A DNA stretch of 64,000 bases from Streptococcaceae bacterium. GTDB lineage: Bacteria > Bacillota > Bacilli > Lactobacillales > Streptococcaceae. Below the pieces are notes generated by a model, which saw nothing but the letters and a program-made list of their open reading frames with translations, was not told the origin of the DNA and searched no databases. Where the stretch lies: positions 434,001 to 498,000 of the forward strand of contig CABIZZ010000001.1 in assembly GCA_902363395.1 (NCBI GenBank), written 5' to 3'. Positions 26,953 through 36,237 of the stretch are shown here, one piece after another. Made by a program: the position numbers and the translations under genes. Numbering within the stretch: the stretch's first letter is position 1; every line of letters begins with the position of its first letter.

Positions 26953-27315
26953 ATGATTGTTGGACATGGGATAGATATCGAATCGATCCAATCCATTGAA
27001 CAAGCCTACCAGAGACATCCGAGATTTGCTTCCAAGGTGTTGACAGAGACGGAACGAGAACGGTTCGACCAATTATCTGGGAAAAGGAAAATGGAATACC
27101 TGGCAGGTCGATGGTCTGCCAAAGAAGCTTTTTCCAAGGCTTGGGGAACAGGAATTGGTCCAGTAGGATTTCAGGATCTGGAAATTCTAACCAATCAAAA
27201 AGGGGCTCCCTATTTTTCAAAAGCTCCTTTTAGTGGAAAGATTTGGGTATCGATTAGTCACTCAGGCGATTTAGTTTCGACCAGTGTCATTTTGGAGGAA
27301 AGAAATGAAAGCTAG
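26953..27315 (+). CDS. acpS: Holo-[acyl-carrier-protein] synthase
   Basis: The 120-residue protein is a typical Acp[11 protein letters not shown] near the start carries the magnesium-binding Asp, and [17 protein letters not shown] the catalytic Glu. SISHSGD near the end is also characteristic. It transfers 4'-phosphopantetheine from CoA to acyl carrier protein for fatty acid synthesis. AGAGGAAAAG precedes the ATG. Its last 11 bases overlap alr, so the two genes are translated together. Confidence 0.96.
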   Translation: MIVGHGIDIESIQSIEQAYQRHPRFASKVLTETERERFDQLSGKRKMEYLAGRWSAKEAFSKAWGTGIGPVGFQDLEILTNQKGAPYFSKAPFSGKIWVSISHSGDLVSTSVILEERNES

Positions 27316-28432
27316 TATACATAGACCAACGCGAGCATATGTGGATGTAGAGGCTATTGCCTATAATGTTCAACAAATACAAGCTCATATTCCGAAAGAG
27401 ACCTTGACCTTTGCAGTTGTCAAGGCAAATGCATACGGACATGGGGTTGAGCCAGTGGTAGAACGCTTATTGCCACTAGTAGATGCTTTTTGTGTCTCCA
27501 ACTTAGATGAAGCCTTGGAAGTTCGCCAAGTAGCAGGTGAAAAACCGATTTTAATTTTGGGAGTTGCACCAGTCGAACACGTTGCGATCGCCATCAAAGA
27601 GGAAATTCGTTATACAATGGCTAGTCTCGAGTGGTTGAAAGCATTGTTGGCTGAAAAGTCTGATTTGTCTGGGTTGAAGGTTCATATTAAAGTGGATTCA
27701 GGAATGGGACGAATTGGTTTTCGTTCGGCAGAAGACTTGCAGGAAGCCATGATCTTATTAAGAGACCATGGAGCAGAAGTGGAAGGTATCTTTACTCATT
27801 TTGCTACAGCTGATGAGAAAGATGACCGGCATTTCCAAGGCCAATTGCAACGATTTAAGAACTTGTTGGAGCTCTTGCCTTACACTCCGAAAATCGTTCA
27901 TGCCAGCAATTCAGCAACAACTTTATGGCATGCTGATACCATTTTTAATGCTGTCCGACTGGGCGATGTCATGTATGGTCTCAATCCAAGTGGAAGAGAG
28001 TTAGAGCTTCCCTATAGCATCCGTCCTGCTTTGAGTCTGGAAACAGAATTGGTCCATATCAAACCACTAGAAGTGGGTCAGACTGTTGGTTATGGAGCGA
28101 CCTATCAGACTAGTGAGGAAGAGTGGATTGGAACCATTCCGATTGGCTATGCAGATGGCTGGACCAGAGATATGCAAGGTTTTCATGTCCTTGTTGATGG
28201 GCAATTCTGCCCGATTGTTGGTCGCGTATCCATGGACCAGATCACCATTCGCCTACCGAAGGCCTACCCGATTGGGACTAAGGTGGTATTGATCGGAAGG
28301 GATGGTGATCTAGCTATAACGACAACGGATGTAGCAGAGTATCGTGGCACCATCAACTATGAGGTTGTTTGTGTCCTGAGCGATCGCGTACCAAGAGTTT
28401 ATCGTCCAACAAAGGAAGACAGTGGGAAGTGA
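27305..28432 (+). CDS. alr: Alanine racemase
   Basis: The 375-residue protein is a fold-type III PLP enzyme. The PLP lysine lies in [12 protein letters not shown] (about residue 40), and the second catalytic Tyr in [35 protein letters not shown] is the usual dimer motif. It makes D-alanine for peptidoglycan and teichoic acids. I choose ATG 27305 because GGAGG stands just upstream inside acpS; an in-frame start at 27284 lies before that site. Confidence 0.97.
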   Translation: MKASIHRPTRAYVDVEAIAYNVQQIQAHIPKETLTFAVVKANAYGHGVEPVVERLLPLVDAFCVSNLDEALEVRQVAGEKPILILGVAPVEHVAIAIKEEIRYTMASLEWLKALLAEKSDLSGLKVHIKVDSGMGRIGFRSAEDLQEAMILLRDHGAEVEGIFTHFATADEKDDRHFQGQLQRFKNLLELLPYTPKIVHASNSATTLWHADTIFNAVRLGDVMYGLNPSGRELELPYSIRPALSLETELVHIKPLEVGQTVGYGATYQTSEEEWIGTIPIGYADGWTRDMQGFHVLVDGQFCPIVGRVSMDQITIRLPKAYPIGTKVVLIGRDGDLAITTTDVAEYRGTINYEVVCVLSDRVPRVYRPTKEDSGK

Positions 28433-28529
28433 GTTGTTTGTCTTTTCCCAGCTTCCTTTTATAAAAAGTTCGAGATGAAAGAGGTTGATGACGAAGGTCC
28501 CAGCCTCCTTTCTTATCTAGGAGGAAAGA

Positions 28530-30545
28530 ATGAACTTACACCAACCACTTTCTGTCCTGCCAGGAATTGGACCGAAATCAGCAGAGAAATACAAAAAATT
28601 GGGAATCGAAACGGTTGAGGACCTCTTGCTCTACTTCCCATTTCGGTATGAAGATTTTAAATCAAAAAATGTTCTAGACCTGGAAGATGGAGAAAAAGCA
28701 GTTGTTTCTGGAATTGTTGCCACTCCAGCCAATGTCCAGTATTATGGTTACAAGCGTAACCGTCTTCGCTTTACCATTAAACAAGGGGAGCTGGTCCTAG
28801 CGGTTAGCTTCTTTAACCAGCCCTATCTGGCGGACAAGATTGAACTTGGGCAAACGGTGGCTGTTTTTGGTAAGTGGGATAAGGCCAAGGGGGCCTTGAC
28901 AGGGATGAAGCTGTTAGTCCAAGTCGAAGATGACTTGCAACCGGTCTACCGCTTGTCTCAGGGGGTGAGCCAGTCTGCTCTAGTAAAGGTCATCAAAACG
29001 GCTTTTGAAGCTGGCTTGGATCAGCTATTGGAAGAAAATCTCCCCCAAATCTTAATGGACAAGTACCACTTGCTTTCTCGCAGACAAGCAGTCAGGGCCA
29101 TGCATTTTCCTAAGGATCTTGAAGAATACAAGCAGGCCCTGAGACGCGTAAAATTTGAAGAACTGCTCTTTTTCCAATTGCAACTGCAGGTCTTGAAGGA
29201 AGAAAATCGTTCCGTCGGACAGGGAATTGTGCTGGGTTGGGATGAGAAGAAGTTAAAAGCTCTTCAAGCTAAACTTCCATTTACGTTGACAGAAGCCCAG
29301 GAGCGAAGTCTGAACGAAATTCTAGCAGATATGCGTTCTCCTCACCACATGAATCGTCTCTTGCAAGGAGATGTCGGAAGCGGGAAGACCGTCGTTGCTG
29401 GACTGTCCATGTATGCTGCTGTAACAGCTGGCAAGCAAGCAGCCTTGATGGTCCCAACTGAAATCCTAGCTGAGCAACATTTACAAAGTTTGACCTCTCT
29501 CTTTCCTAGTCTTAGAATCCTTCTTTTAACAGGCAGTCTAAAAGCTGCGGAGAGACGAGACCGTTTGGAATTGATTCAGACAGGGCAAGTGGACCTTATT
29601 GTGGGAACCCATGCCTTGATTCAGGAGGGGGTTCATTTTCATGATCTTGGCTTGGTCATTATTGATGAGCAGCACCGTTTCGGTGTAGCCCAAAGACGGA
29701 TACTGCGTGAAAAGGGCCAAAATCCGGATGTCTTGATGATGACAGCGACCCCAATCCCCCGGACCCTGGCAATCACTGCTTTTGGGGATATGGATGTTTC
29801 GATTATCGACCAAATGCCAGCAGGTCGAAAAGAGATTATCACCCGCTGGGTCAAGCATCAACAGTTAAATTTAGTCTTGGATTGGCTGGTCAAAGAAATT
29901 CAAAAAGGCTCCCAAGCCTACGTCATTTCTCCCTTGATTGAAGAATCGGAAGCCTTGGACCTCAAAAATGCTATTGCTCTAGAGGAAGAATTGATTGCAT
30001 ACTTCGGAGACCGAGCCCGTATTGCTCTCCTCCATGGTAAGATGAAGGGGGAAGAAAAAGAGGCCATTATGCAGGCCTTTAAGCGAGGAGAAATTGACAT
30101 ACTAGTTTCTACAACCGTTATCGAGGTTGGCGTCAATGTTCCCAATGCTACCGTCATGATTATCATGGATGCAGACCGCTTTGGTTTGAGCCAATTGCAC
30201 CAGTTGAGAGGTCGGGTAGGGCGTGGTGATAAGCAGTCTTACGCAGTATTAGTTGCCAATCCCAAAACAGAATCAGGCAAGCGTCGGATGAAAATCATGA
30301 CCGAAACCACCAATGGGTTTGTCTTGGCAGAAGAAGACCTCAAGCTACGAGGCTCTGGGGAAATATTTGGAACGCGTCAATCAGGTATACCAGAATTTCA
30401 AGTAGCCAACCTCATTGAAGATTATCCAATCTTAGAGGAAGCACGAAAGGTAGCTGTTCAGGTGGTCACGACTCCTAATTGGCGAGAGCATCCAGATTGG
30501 CACTGTCTGTCTCTACATTTGGAGCAGAAAGAACACCTGGATTAA
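28530..30545 (+). CDS. recG: ATP-dependent DNA helicase RecG
   Basis: The 671-residue protein begins with the wedge region (LPGIGPKSAEKYKKLGI) and an OB domain (VVSGIVATPANVQYYGYKRNRLRF). The helicase core shows Walker A GDVGSGKT, the DEQHRFG box (DEQH) and TATPIPRTLAIT, and the C-terminal half QLRGRVGRG. RecG reverses stalled replication forks and processes branched DNA. AGGAGGAAAG precedes the ATG. It follows alr after a 97-base gap and is the last gene before repeat copy 3. Confidence 0.97.
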   Translation: MNLHQPLSVLPGIGPKSAEKYKKLGIETVEDLLLYFPFRYEDFKSKNVLDLEDGEKAVVSGIVATPANVQYYGYKRNRLRFTIKQGELVLAVSFFNQPYLADKIELGQTVAVFGKWDKAKGALTGMKLLVQVEDDLQPVYRLSQGVSQSALVKVIKTAFEAGLDQLLEENLPQILMDKYHLLSRRQAVRAMHFPKDLEEYKQALRRVKFEELLFFQLQLQVLKEENRSVGQGIVLGWDEKKLKALQAKLPFTLTEAQERSLNEILADMRSPHHMNRLLQGDVGSGKTVVAGLSMYAAVTAGKQAALMVPTEILAEQHLQSLTSLFPSLRILLLTGSLKAAERRDRLELIQTGQVDLIVGTHALIQEGVHFHDLGLVIIDEQHRFGVAQRRILREKGQNPDVLMMTATPIPRTLAITAFGDMDVSIIDQMPAGRKEIITRWVKHQQLNLVLDWLVKEIQKGSQAYVISPLIEESEALDLKNAIALEEELIAYFGDRARIALLHGKMKGEEKEAIMQAFKRGEIDILVSTTVIEVGVNVPNATVMIIMDADRFGLSQLHQLRGRVGRGDKQSYAVLVANPKTESGKRRMKIMTETTNGFVLAEEDLKLRGSGEIFGTRQSGIPEFQVANLIEDYPILEEARKVAVQVVTTPNWREHPDWHCLSLHLEQKEHLD

Positions 30546-30559
30546 GAAGGAATAAGAAA

Positions 30560-30739
30560 GAGGCTGGGACAAAAGTCCTAGCCTCTCAATTGTCTTTGGA
30601 TTGTCGAGCAAGACGCAGTGGTTGAGTGGGCTCTACTACGCTGATTTAATCAGCTTTTACAGCCCTACTCAACTGTGCGGAGGTGGGACGACGAAATCGA
30701 ATTCTAACGAATTACCGATTTCTGTCCCACTCTCTTTTT
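30560..30739. repeat. Three-hairpin intergenic repeat, copy 3
   Basis: Same orientation as copy 1. The left hairpin pairs GAGGCTGGGAC with GTCCTAGCCTC around AAAA; the central one GTTGAGTGGGCT with AGCCCTACTCAAC; the right one GTGGGAC-GAC-GAAATCG with CGATTTC-T-GTCCCAC, then TCTCTTTTT. It starts 15 bases after the recG stop and could end recG transcription. Confidence 0.85.
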
Positions 30740-30796
30740 ATCTTATTTTAAGTTTGTGGACCTATAATCGTAAAAAATAGAAAAGAGGTCCTAGCT

Positions 30797-30859
30797 ATGC
30801 GAACCATGTTGAAATTCATCTTGTCAATCATTATCTCAGTCCATCAGAGCTATTTTTAA
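30797..30859 (+). CDS. Possible 20-residue hydrophobic peptide
   Basis: ATG at 30797 opens a frame for MRTMLKFILSIIISVHQSYF. AAAGAGG lies upstream and a CTATAAT box at 30761-30767 could be a -10. The peptide has one short hydrophobic run. It may be a small membrane peptide or the leftover start of a deleted gene; the downstream sequence does not restore a known protein. Weak support. Confidence 0.2.
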   Translation: MRTMLKFILSIIISVHQSYF

Positions 30860-30904
30860 ATACAAAAGGCGGATGTATCCATCATCGTGCCTTCTATCTA
30901 TATT

Positions 30905-31867
30905 TTAACCTTCTATATAGTCTCTCAATTCATCACCTTTTAATCCGGCATTGAGAGCAATCAATAGTTTCAGCCGGGCCTTAGCTGCATTGAGCTCTTT
31001 GACAAAGAAGATGCCGTGCTCGTGAAGGTTGACTCCGCCCCCATCGTAAGCATAGACAGGTTCTGCAATTCCATTGAAGCAACGGGACACCAAGGCAATA
31101 GGAAGGCCAGCCTCTTGAAATTCAAAGAGTTTCTCAGCTACTTCCTTAGGAAGATTTCCAGCTCCAAAGGCTTCAATGATCAAACCATCCATTTGTTGGA
31201 CATCTAGTAGGTCAAGGAGTTCTGTTTTCATGCCAGCATAGGCTGAAACGATGGGGACAACTCCCTTGATTTCTTGCAAATCAAAACGCACACGGGGTTC
31301 AGCTGTTTTGAAGAAAAGAACTTCTTTTTTCATGACCAAGCCTAGAGGGCCATGTGTGGGGGTCTGGAAGGTGCTGACATTGGTGGTATGTGTTTTGGTC
31401 ACGTACTTGGCTGCATGGACTTCATCATTCATCACGACCAAGACACCCTTGTCTTGTGATTTGGGATCTGCTGCTACTCGGATGGCGGTCAGATAGTTAT
31501 AGACGCCGTCGCTTCCTAATTCATTGGAGCTTCTCATGGCTCCTGTTAAGACTACTGAAATAGTTGGCAAGTCCATGGTATCTAAGAAGTAGGCTGTTTC
31601 TTCAAGAGTATCGGTACCATGGGTAATGACAATCCCATCATACTGGGAAGCCTCTTTCTGAATCTTATGATAGAGCTGCAACATGTGCTGAGGAGTTACA
31701 TGAGGACTAGGTAAATTTAAAAAATCTTCTGAAGTAAGCTCAACCCCTGCCAGTGACAGATCAATATGGTTCATGGGGTTGGATGAATTGGTCACGACAG
31801 CCCCAGAGGCATCCGCCTGCATGGAGATGGTCCCTCCTGTATGAAGGGCCAAAATTTTCTTAATCAT
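30905..31867 (-). CDS. ansA: Type I L-asparaginase
   Basis: The 320-residue protein carries both catalytic threonine motifs of asparaginases: LALHTGGTISM at the start and ITHGTDTLEETAYFLD near residue 90, with the Lys in VVLTGAMRSSNELGSDG. No signal peptide is present, so it is cytoplasmic and releases ammonia from asparagine. I start at ATG 31867, directly after AAGGAG; the frame is open 50 codons further but crosses the promoter. It is divergent from the HAD gene with overlapping promoters. Confidence 0.93.
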   Translation of the reverse strand: MIKKILALHTGGTISMQADASGAVVTNSSNPMNHIDLSLAGVELTSEDFLNLPSPHVTPQHMLQLYHKIQKEASQYDGIVITHGTDTLEETAYFLDTMDLPTISVVLTGAMRSSNELGSDGVYNYLTAIRVAADPKSQDKGVLVVMNDEVHAAKYVTKTHTTNVSTFQTPTHGPLGLVMKKEVLFFKTAEPRVRFDLQEIKGVVPIVSAYAGMKTELLDLLDVQQMDGLIIEAFGAGNLPKEVAEKLFEFQEAGLPIALVSRCFNGIAEPVYAYDGGGVNLHEHGIFFVKELNAAKARLKLLIALNAGLKGDELRDYIEG

Positions 31868-31887
31868 GTGTGTCTCCTTCGAATGTG

Positions 31888-31904
31888 TGTTATAATTTAT
31901 TGTA
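31888..31904. promoter_or_regulatory. Overlapping divergent -10 elements of ansA and the HAD gene
   Basis: On the plus strand TGTTATAAT (31888-31896) is an extended -10 for the HAD gene. On the minus strand TACAAT (complement of 31899-31904) with an extended TGA serves ansA. The elements are two bases apart, so the two promoters must compete. Confidence 0.6.
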
Positions 31905-31931
31905 TCATAAAACGGAAAGAAAGCAGTCATC

Positions 31932-33344
31932 ATGGAAATAAAAGCGGTCTTTTTTGACATTGACGGAACCTTGGTCAATGATAGTCGAATGGTCTTGAAG
32001 TCAACTGAAAAAGCCATTCGCGCCTTAAAGGAACAAGGAATTTTTGTTGGTTTGGCAACAGGGCGAGGACCCTTCTTTGTCCGTCCTTTTATCGAGCGCT
32101 ATGACTTTGATTTTGCGGTCACCTATAATGGTCAGTATATTTTTACCAAGGACAAGATCTTATCTGCTTCTCCAATTGATAAGAAGAATCTGCATGACTT
32201 GATTGACTACGCAAAAAAACATCGCATCGAAATCGCCTTAGGAACAGAAGATGGAGTTGAAGGCTCTCGCATTATGAGTTTTGGTCTGAGTCCGATTTCT
32301 CTATGGTCTGCACGGTTTGTACCAAAAGGCTTTTCGAAGGCAGTTAGTCAGGGCTTCAACAAGGTGGTTAGCAAGGTTGTCCCTCAGGACCAAAAGCAAC
32401 TGCAACAAATCGCCCAGGGACCGGTTTATCAGGTTCTCTTATTAGCTAGTCCTAAAGACACTCAAAAAGTTGAGCAAGCTTTTCCTGAATTAAAATTTAC
32501 GCGTTCCAGCCCCTTCGCGGCGGATGTCATCAATCCAGATAACTCAAAAATGGAAGGGATTCGGATTGTAGGAGAGGAGTTTGGCTTTTCGATGGACCAG
32601 GTGATGGCCTTTGGAGATTCGGATAATGACTTAGAGATGCTCTCGGGTGTTGGCTTGTCGATTGCGATGGGCAATGGAACCAGCAGGGTCAAAGAAGTGG
32701 CTCAGCACACAACGACCAGTAATACCAAAGACGGGATTCAAAAAGCGCTGGAACATTTTGGAATTATCACAGATCAGCCTCTTTTTGTCAGTCGAGACGA
32801 CCACTTTAATAAGGTCAAAGCCTTCCATCAACTCATGGATGGTCAAACTCAGGAAGAACCAAAGGCCTGGGATAATCAAGAGGCTCTTTACCGAACCATG
32901 TTTAAGCAGGAAGAATTGGTTGAATTTATTCGAGCAGCGAGCAAGGATGAAACAACCTTTGATCGTTCAATCGAAAGCTTGCATCAAGCCCTAGATGAGG
33001 CAGCCAATAAGGTTCGTAGCAAACATCCAGCTGAGATCTCCATGGTGGGGCAGGTCGATGCTTTGATTGATACCTTGTATCTGACTTATGGTAGTTTTGT
33101 TCTAATGGGGGTCGATCCTGAAGAAGTCTTTGAGATTGTACACAGCGCAAACATGGGGAAGATTTTCCCAGATGGAAAGGCTCACTTTGATGAAGTCACG
33201 CATAAAATTTTAAAACCGGACGACTGGGAAGAAAAGTATGCACCTGAGCCAGCCATTCAAAAAGAGCTAGAACGGCAAATCAAAGCTTATCAAAAACACT
33301 GCTCTGAAAAAACAGCAGAATCTGAAGAAAATAAAAAGGTGTGA
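31932..33344 (+). CDS. Cof-type HAD phosphatase fused to a MazG/HisE-like domain
   Basis: Residues 1 to about 275 form a Cof-type HAD phosphatase: FFDIDGTLVND with the nucleophile Asp at the start, TGRGP, and MAFGDSDNDLEML near residue 226. From about 280 to 460 follows an all-helical domain with EELVEFIRAASKDE and GQVDALIDTLYLTYGSFVLMGVDPEEVFE, which resembles the NTP-pyrophosphohydrolase MazG/PRA-PH fold. The pairing of a pyrophosphatase and a phosphatase in one chain suggests stepwise removal of phosphates from a nucleotide-like substrate; that is inference. The stop codon lies inside the terminator stem. Confidence 0.85.
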   Translation: MEIKAVFFDIDGTLVNDSRMVLKSTEKAIRALKEQGIFVGLATGRGPFFVRPFIERYDFDFAVTYNGQYIFTKDKILSASPIDKKNLHDLIDYAKKHRIEIALGTEDGVEGSRIMSFGLSPISLWSARFVPKGFSKAVSQGFNKVVSKVVPQDQKQLQQIAQGPVYQVLLLASPKDTQKVEQAFPELKFTRSSPFAADVINPDNSKMEGIRIVGEEFGFSMDQVMAFGDSDNDLEMLSGVGLSIAMGNGTSRVKEVAQHTTTSNTKDGIQKALEHFGIITDQPLFVSRDDHFNKVKAFHQLMDGQTQEEPKAWDNQEALYRTMFKQEELVEFIRAASKDETTFDRSIESLHQALDEAANKVRSKHPAEISMVGQVDALIDTLYLTYGSFVLMGVDPEEVFEIVHSANMGKIFPDGKAHFDEVTHKILKPDDWEEKYAPEPAIQKELERQIKAYQKHCSEKTAESEENKKV

Positions 33345-33377
33345 GGAAATTCGTTTTCCTTCACACCTTTTGGTTTT
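33335..33377. terminator. Bidirectional terminator between HAD gene and usp
   Basis: AAAGGTGTGA-GGAAA pairs with TTTCC-T-TCACACCTTT, followed by TTTTT; it includes the stop codon of the HAD gene and serves the convergent gene too. Confidence 0.85.
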
Positions 33378-33385
33378 TATAAAGT

Positions 33386-33838
33386 TTATAAGGTCTTTTC
33401 TGTCTCACGAACCACTAACAAATCGACTTTGGCATGGCGGAGGATGTATTCAGATGAAGACCCGACTAGTAAACGTTCAAAAGCATTGAGACCAGTCGCT
33501 CCAACCATGATGAGGTCAACTCCCTCTTCTTCTGGTATATCAGTCGCTAAGAGGACTTTTGGATTCCCCATTTCAATCACTGAAGCAATGTTTTGGACAC
33601 CGGCTTCTTTTGCACGTTTGATATAACCTTCCAAAAGTTCATTAGCTTCTGTTTGGAATCCTTCATACACCTCGGCATCAAAACTAGAGACACTTTGTAA
33701 GGCGCGTGTATCAACGACATGAGCGAGAGTAAGCTTTGATCCGTTTCGCAACGCAACATTGACCCCTTTCTCAAAAGCGAGTTCAGCTTCGCGAGATCCA
33801 TCAACTGCAACCATGATGTTTTCGTATTTTTGAGACAT
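33386..33838 (-). CDS. Universal stress protein (UspA family)
   Basis: The 150-residue protein starts with MVAVDGSREAELAFEKGVN (after NI) and ends with VGATGLNAFERLLVGSSSEYILRHAKVDLLVVR. This contains the GxxG-x9-G(S/T) ATP-binding motif of the nucleotide-binding Usp class. Such proteins help cells survive stress and stationary phase, with unclear chemistry. GGAGG precedes the ATG on the minus strand. It is monocistronic. Confidence 0.92.
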   Translation of the reverse strand: MSQKYENIMVAVDGSREAELAFEKGVNVALRNGSKLTLAHVVDTRALQSVSSFDAEVYEGFQTEANELLEGYIKRAKEAGVQNIASVIEMGNPKVLLATDIPEEEGVDLIMVGATGLNAFERLLVGSSSEYILRHAKVDLLVVRETEKTL

Positions 33839-33990
33839 GTTCCGTCCTCCTTTAATGCTTGAAAACGTGAAAAGAAATGGAAGAACCCATTTATGTTACC
33901 TATAATTATATTTTAAACCTTTTACCATAGAAAGTAAAGGTTAAATCGGATATCTATAGGATTTCATTGAGAATGAAAGAGGTTGCTCAG

Positions 33991-34019
33991 TTGTACTCCA
34001 GATTAACTAGTGGTATAAT
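33991..34019 (+). promoter_or_regulatory. Promoter of the alaT-like gene
   Basis: TTGTAC (33991-33996), 17 bases and TATAAT (34014-34019) with extended TG (34011-34012). Confidence 0.75.
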
Positions 34020-34050
34020 GGAAGCAGTTTGATAAAGTGAGGAAAAAATC

Positions 34051-35265
34051 ATGAAAGAATACAATAAGTCCGTCAAGCTAGAGCACGTTGCTTACGATAT
34101 TCGTGGTCCAGTCTTAGAAGAAGCGATGCGCATGCGGGCCAACGGGGAGAAAATCCTTCGCTTAAATACAGGAAATCCGGCTGAATTTGGTTTCACGGCT
34201 CCCGATGAAGTCATTCATGATTTGATTATGAATGCTCGAGATAGTGAAGGGTATTCGGATTCAAAAGGAATTTTTTCTGCCCGTAAGGCTATTATGCAGT
34301 ATAGCCAATTGAAAAAGATTCCGAATGTTGAGATTGATGATATCTATATCGGAAATGGTGTCAGTGAGTTGATCGTGATGTCTATGCAAGGCTTGCTGGA
34401 TAATGGCGATGAAGTCCTTGTGCCAATGCCAGACTATCCTCTTTGGACAGCAGCGGTCAGTCTAGCAGGTGGAAATGCAGTACACTATGTCTGTGATGAA
34501 GAGGCTGAGTGGTATCCTGATATTGATGATATCAAGTCGAAAATTACCTCAAACACCAAGGCTATCGTCGTGATTAACCCCAACAACCCGACCGGAGCTC
34601 TCTATCCAGATGAGATCCTGCTTGAGATTGTGGAGATCGCTCGCCAAAATAACTTGATCATCTTTGCGGATGAAATTTACGATCGCTTGGTCATGGATGG
34701 GGAAAAACACACGGCTATTGCAAGTCTCGCGCCAGATTTGTTCTGTGTCAGCATGAATGGCTTGTCAAAATCCCACCGGATTGCCGGTTTCCGTGTTGGT
34801 TGGATGGTTCTATCCGGACCAAAACACCACGTGAAGGGTTATATCGAAGGTTTGAATATGCTCTCCAATATGCGTTTGTGTTCAAACGTCTTGGCTCAAC
34901 AAGTGGTCCAGACTTCTTTGGGAGGCTACCAGTCTGTAGATGAACTCTTGCTTCCAGGGGGTCGAATCTACGAACAACGGAACTTTATCTACAAGGCCAT
35001 CAACGATATCCCAGGGCTTTCAGCTGTCAAACCAAAAGCTGGTCTTTATATCTTCCCTAAGATTGATCGCGAAATGTACCGAGTGGATGATGATGAACAG
35101 TTTGTCTTGAATTTCTTAAAACAAGAAAAGGTTCTCTTGGTTCACGGACGTGGATTCAACTGGAAAGAGCCAGATCATTTCCGGATTGTTTACCTTCCTC
35201 GAGTAGAAGAATTGGCTCAAATTCAAGAGAAGATGACTCGTTTCTTAAAACAATACAAACGATAA
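34051..35265 (+). CDS. alaT: PLP-dependent aminotransferase, AlaT/AlaA type
   Basis: The 404-residue protein is a fold-type I aminotransferase close to E. coli AlaA: LRLNTGNPAEFGF near the start, INPNNPTGALYP in the middle, ADEIYDRLVMDG, and the PLP lysine in NGLSKSHRIAGFRVGWM (about residue 240). It probably makes alanine from pyruvate with glutamate as donor. AGTGAGG lies before the ATG. It stands directly upstream of codY, but a terminator and a separate codY promoter lie between them. Confidence 0.9.
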   Translation: MKEYNKSVKLEHVAYDIRGPVLEEAMRMRANGEKILRLNTGNPAEFGFTAPDEVIHDLIMNARDSEGYSDSKGIFSARKAIMQYSQLKKIPNVEIDDIYIGNGVSELIVMSMQGLLDNGDEVLVPMPDYPLWTAAVSLAGGNAVHYVCDEEAEWYPDIDDIKSKITSNTKAIVVINPNNPTGALYPDEILLEIVEIARQNNLIIFADEIYDRLVMDGEKHTAIASLAPDLFCVSMNGLSKSHRIAGFRVGWMVLSGPKHHVKGYIEGLNMLSNMRLCSNVLAQQVVQTSLGGYQSVDELLLPGGRIYEQRNFIYKAINDIPGLSAVKPKAGLYIFPKIDREMYRVDDDEQFVLNFLKQEKVLLVHGRGFNWKEPDHFRIVYLPRVEELAQIQEKMTRFLKQYKR

Positions 35266-35271
35266 GTGTAA

Positions 35272-35301
35272 GAGAAATCGCTAATAGGCGGTTTCTTTTT
35301 T
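35272..35301 (+). terminator. Terminator after alaT
   Basis: AGAAATCGC pairs with GCGGTTTCT (one G-U pair) and continues into TTTTT. Confidence 0.8.
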
Positions 35302-35375
35302 GAATGAATCCAGCGAATTTTTTGTTACATAAGGCTAATTTTTCTGAATTGAATAGAATTGTAGAAAAAATAAAT

Positions 35376-35422
35376 AATTTTCAGATAATTTGATTGAAAT
35401 TCCCTCACTTATATGATATACT
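35376..35422 (+). promoter_or_regulatory. CodY box and codY promoter
   Basis: AATTTTCAGATAATT (35376-35390) matches the CodY consensus AATTTTCWGAAAATT with one difference. It ends three bases before the -35 TTGAAA (35394-35399); a 17-base spacer leads to the extended -10 TGATATACT (-10 at 35417-35422). Autoregulation of codY is expected from this layout. Confidence 0.75.
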
Positions 35423-35448
35423 TTAGCTGACTATATGCGAGGTTTATT

Positions 35449-36237
35449 ATGGCTAAATTATTAGAAAAAACGAGAAAAATTACATCTATCTTGAAGCGGT
35501 CCGAAGAACAGTTGCAAGATGAAATGCCTTATAATGCAATTGCCCGTCAACTGGCTGATATTATTCATTGTAACGCTTGTATTATTAATAGCAAGGGAAC
35601 TCTTCTTGGTTATTTTATGCGCTACAAAACCAACAATGACCGGGTAGAAGCCTTCTTTGAAAATAAAAAATTACCTGAAGATTATGCTAAAGCAGCTAGT
35701 TTAGTCTATGAAACAGAAGCCAACCTTCCTATCGAACATGATTTGACAGTCTTTCCGGTAGAGACCAAATCTGATTTTCCAGAAGGCTTGACGACCATTG
35801 CCCCTATCCATGTATCTGGGATTCGTTTGGGATCTTTGATTATCTGGCGCAATGACAAAGAGTTTGACGATGATGATTTGATCTTGGTTGAGATTGCCAG
35901 TACCGTAGTTGGGATTCAAATGTTGAACTTCCAACGAGAGGAAGACGAGAAAAATATTCGTCGCCGGACAGCGGTCAATATGGCTGTCAATACCTTGTCC
36001 TATTCAGAATTGCGGGCTGTATCTGCAATCCTCGGTGAATTGAAGGGAAATGAAGGGCAGTTGACCGCTTCTGTGATTGCGGATCGGATTGGTATTACCC
36101 GCTCTGTGATTGTCAATGCACTTCGGAAATTGGAGTCAGCCGGTATTATTGAAAGCCGCTCTCTTGGGATGAAGGGAACCTACCTCAAAGTCTTGATCCC
36201 AGATATTTTTGAAGAAATTAAGAAAAGAGACTACTAA
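35449..36237 (+). CDS. codY: GTP-sensing global repressor CodY
   Basis: The 262-residue protein starts [20 protein letters not shown] and has a GAF domain (to about 155) that binds branched-chain amino acids, and a C-terminal winged helix with [25 protein letters not shown]. CodY represses nitrogen, peptide uptake and competence genes when nutrients are plenty. A CodY-box lies at its own promoter. A GCGAGG site precedes the ATG. Its stop codon shares one base with the pncA start. Confidence 0.97.
   Translation: MAKLLEKTRKITSILKRSEEQLQDEMPYNAIARQLADIIHCNACIINSKGTLLGYFMRYKTNNDRVEAFFENKKLPEDYAKAASLVYETEANLPIEHDLTVFPVETKSDFPEGLTTIAPIHVSGIRLGSLIIWRNDKEFDDDDLILVEIASTVVGIQMLNFQREEDEKNIRRRTAVNMAVNTLSYSELRAVSAILGELKGNEGQLTASVIADRIGITRSVIVNALRKLESAGIIESRSLGMKGTYLKVLIPDIFEEIKKRDY

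Noticed and set aside
26834..27220. 128-codon minus-strand open frame over the aroG-acpS junction
   Set aside because: Antisense to acpS, no recognisable protein and no promoter.
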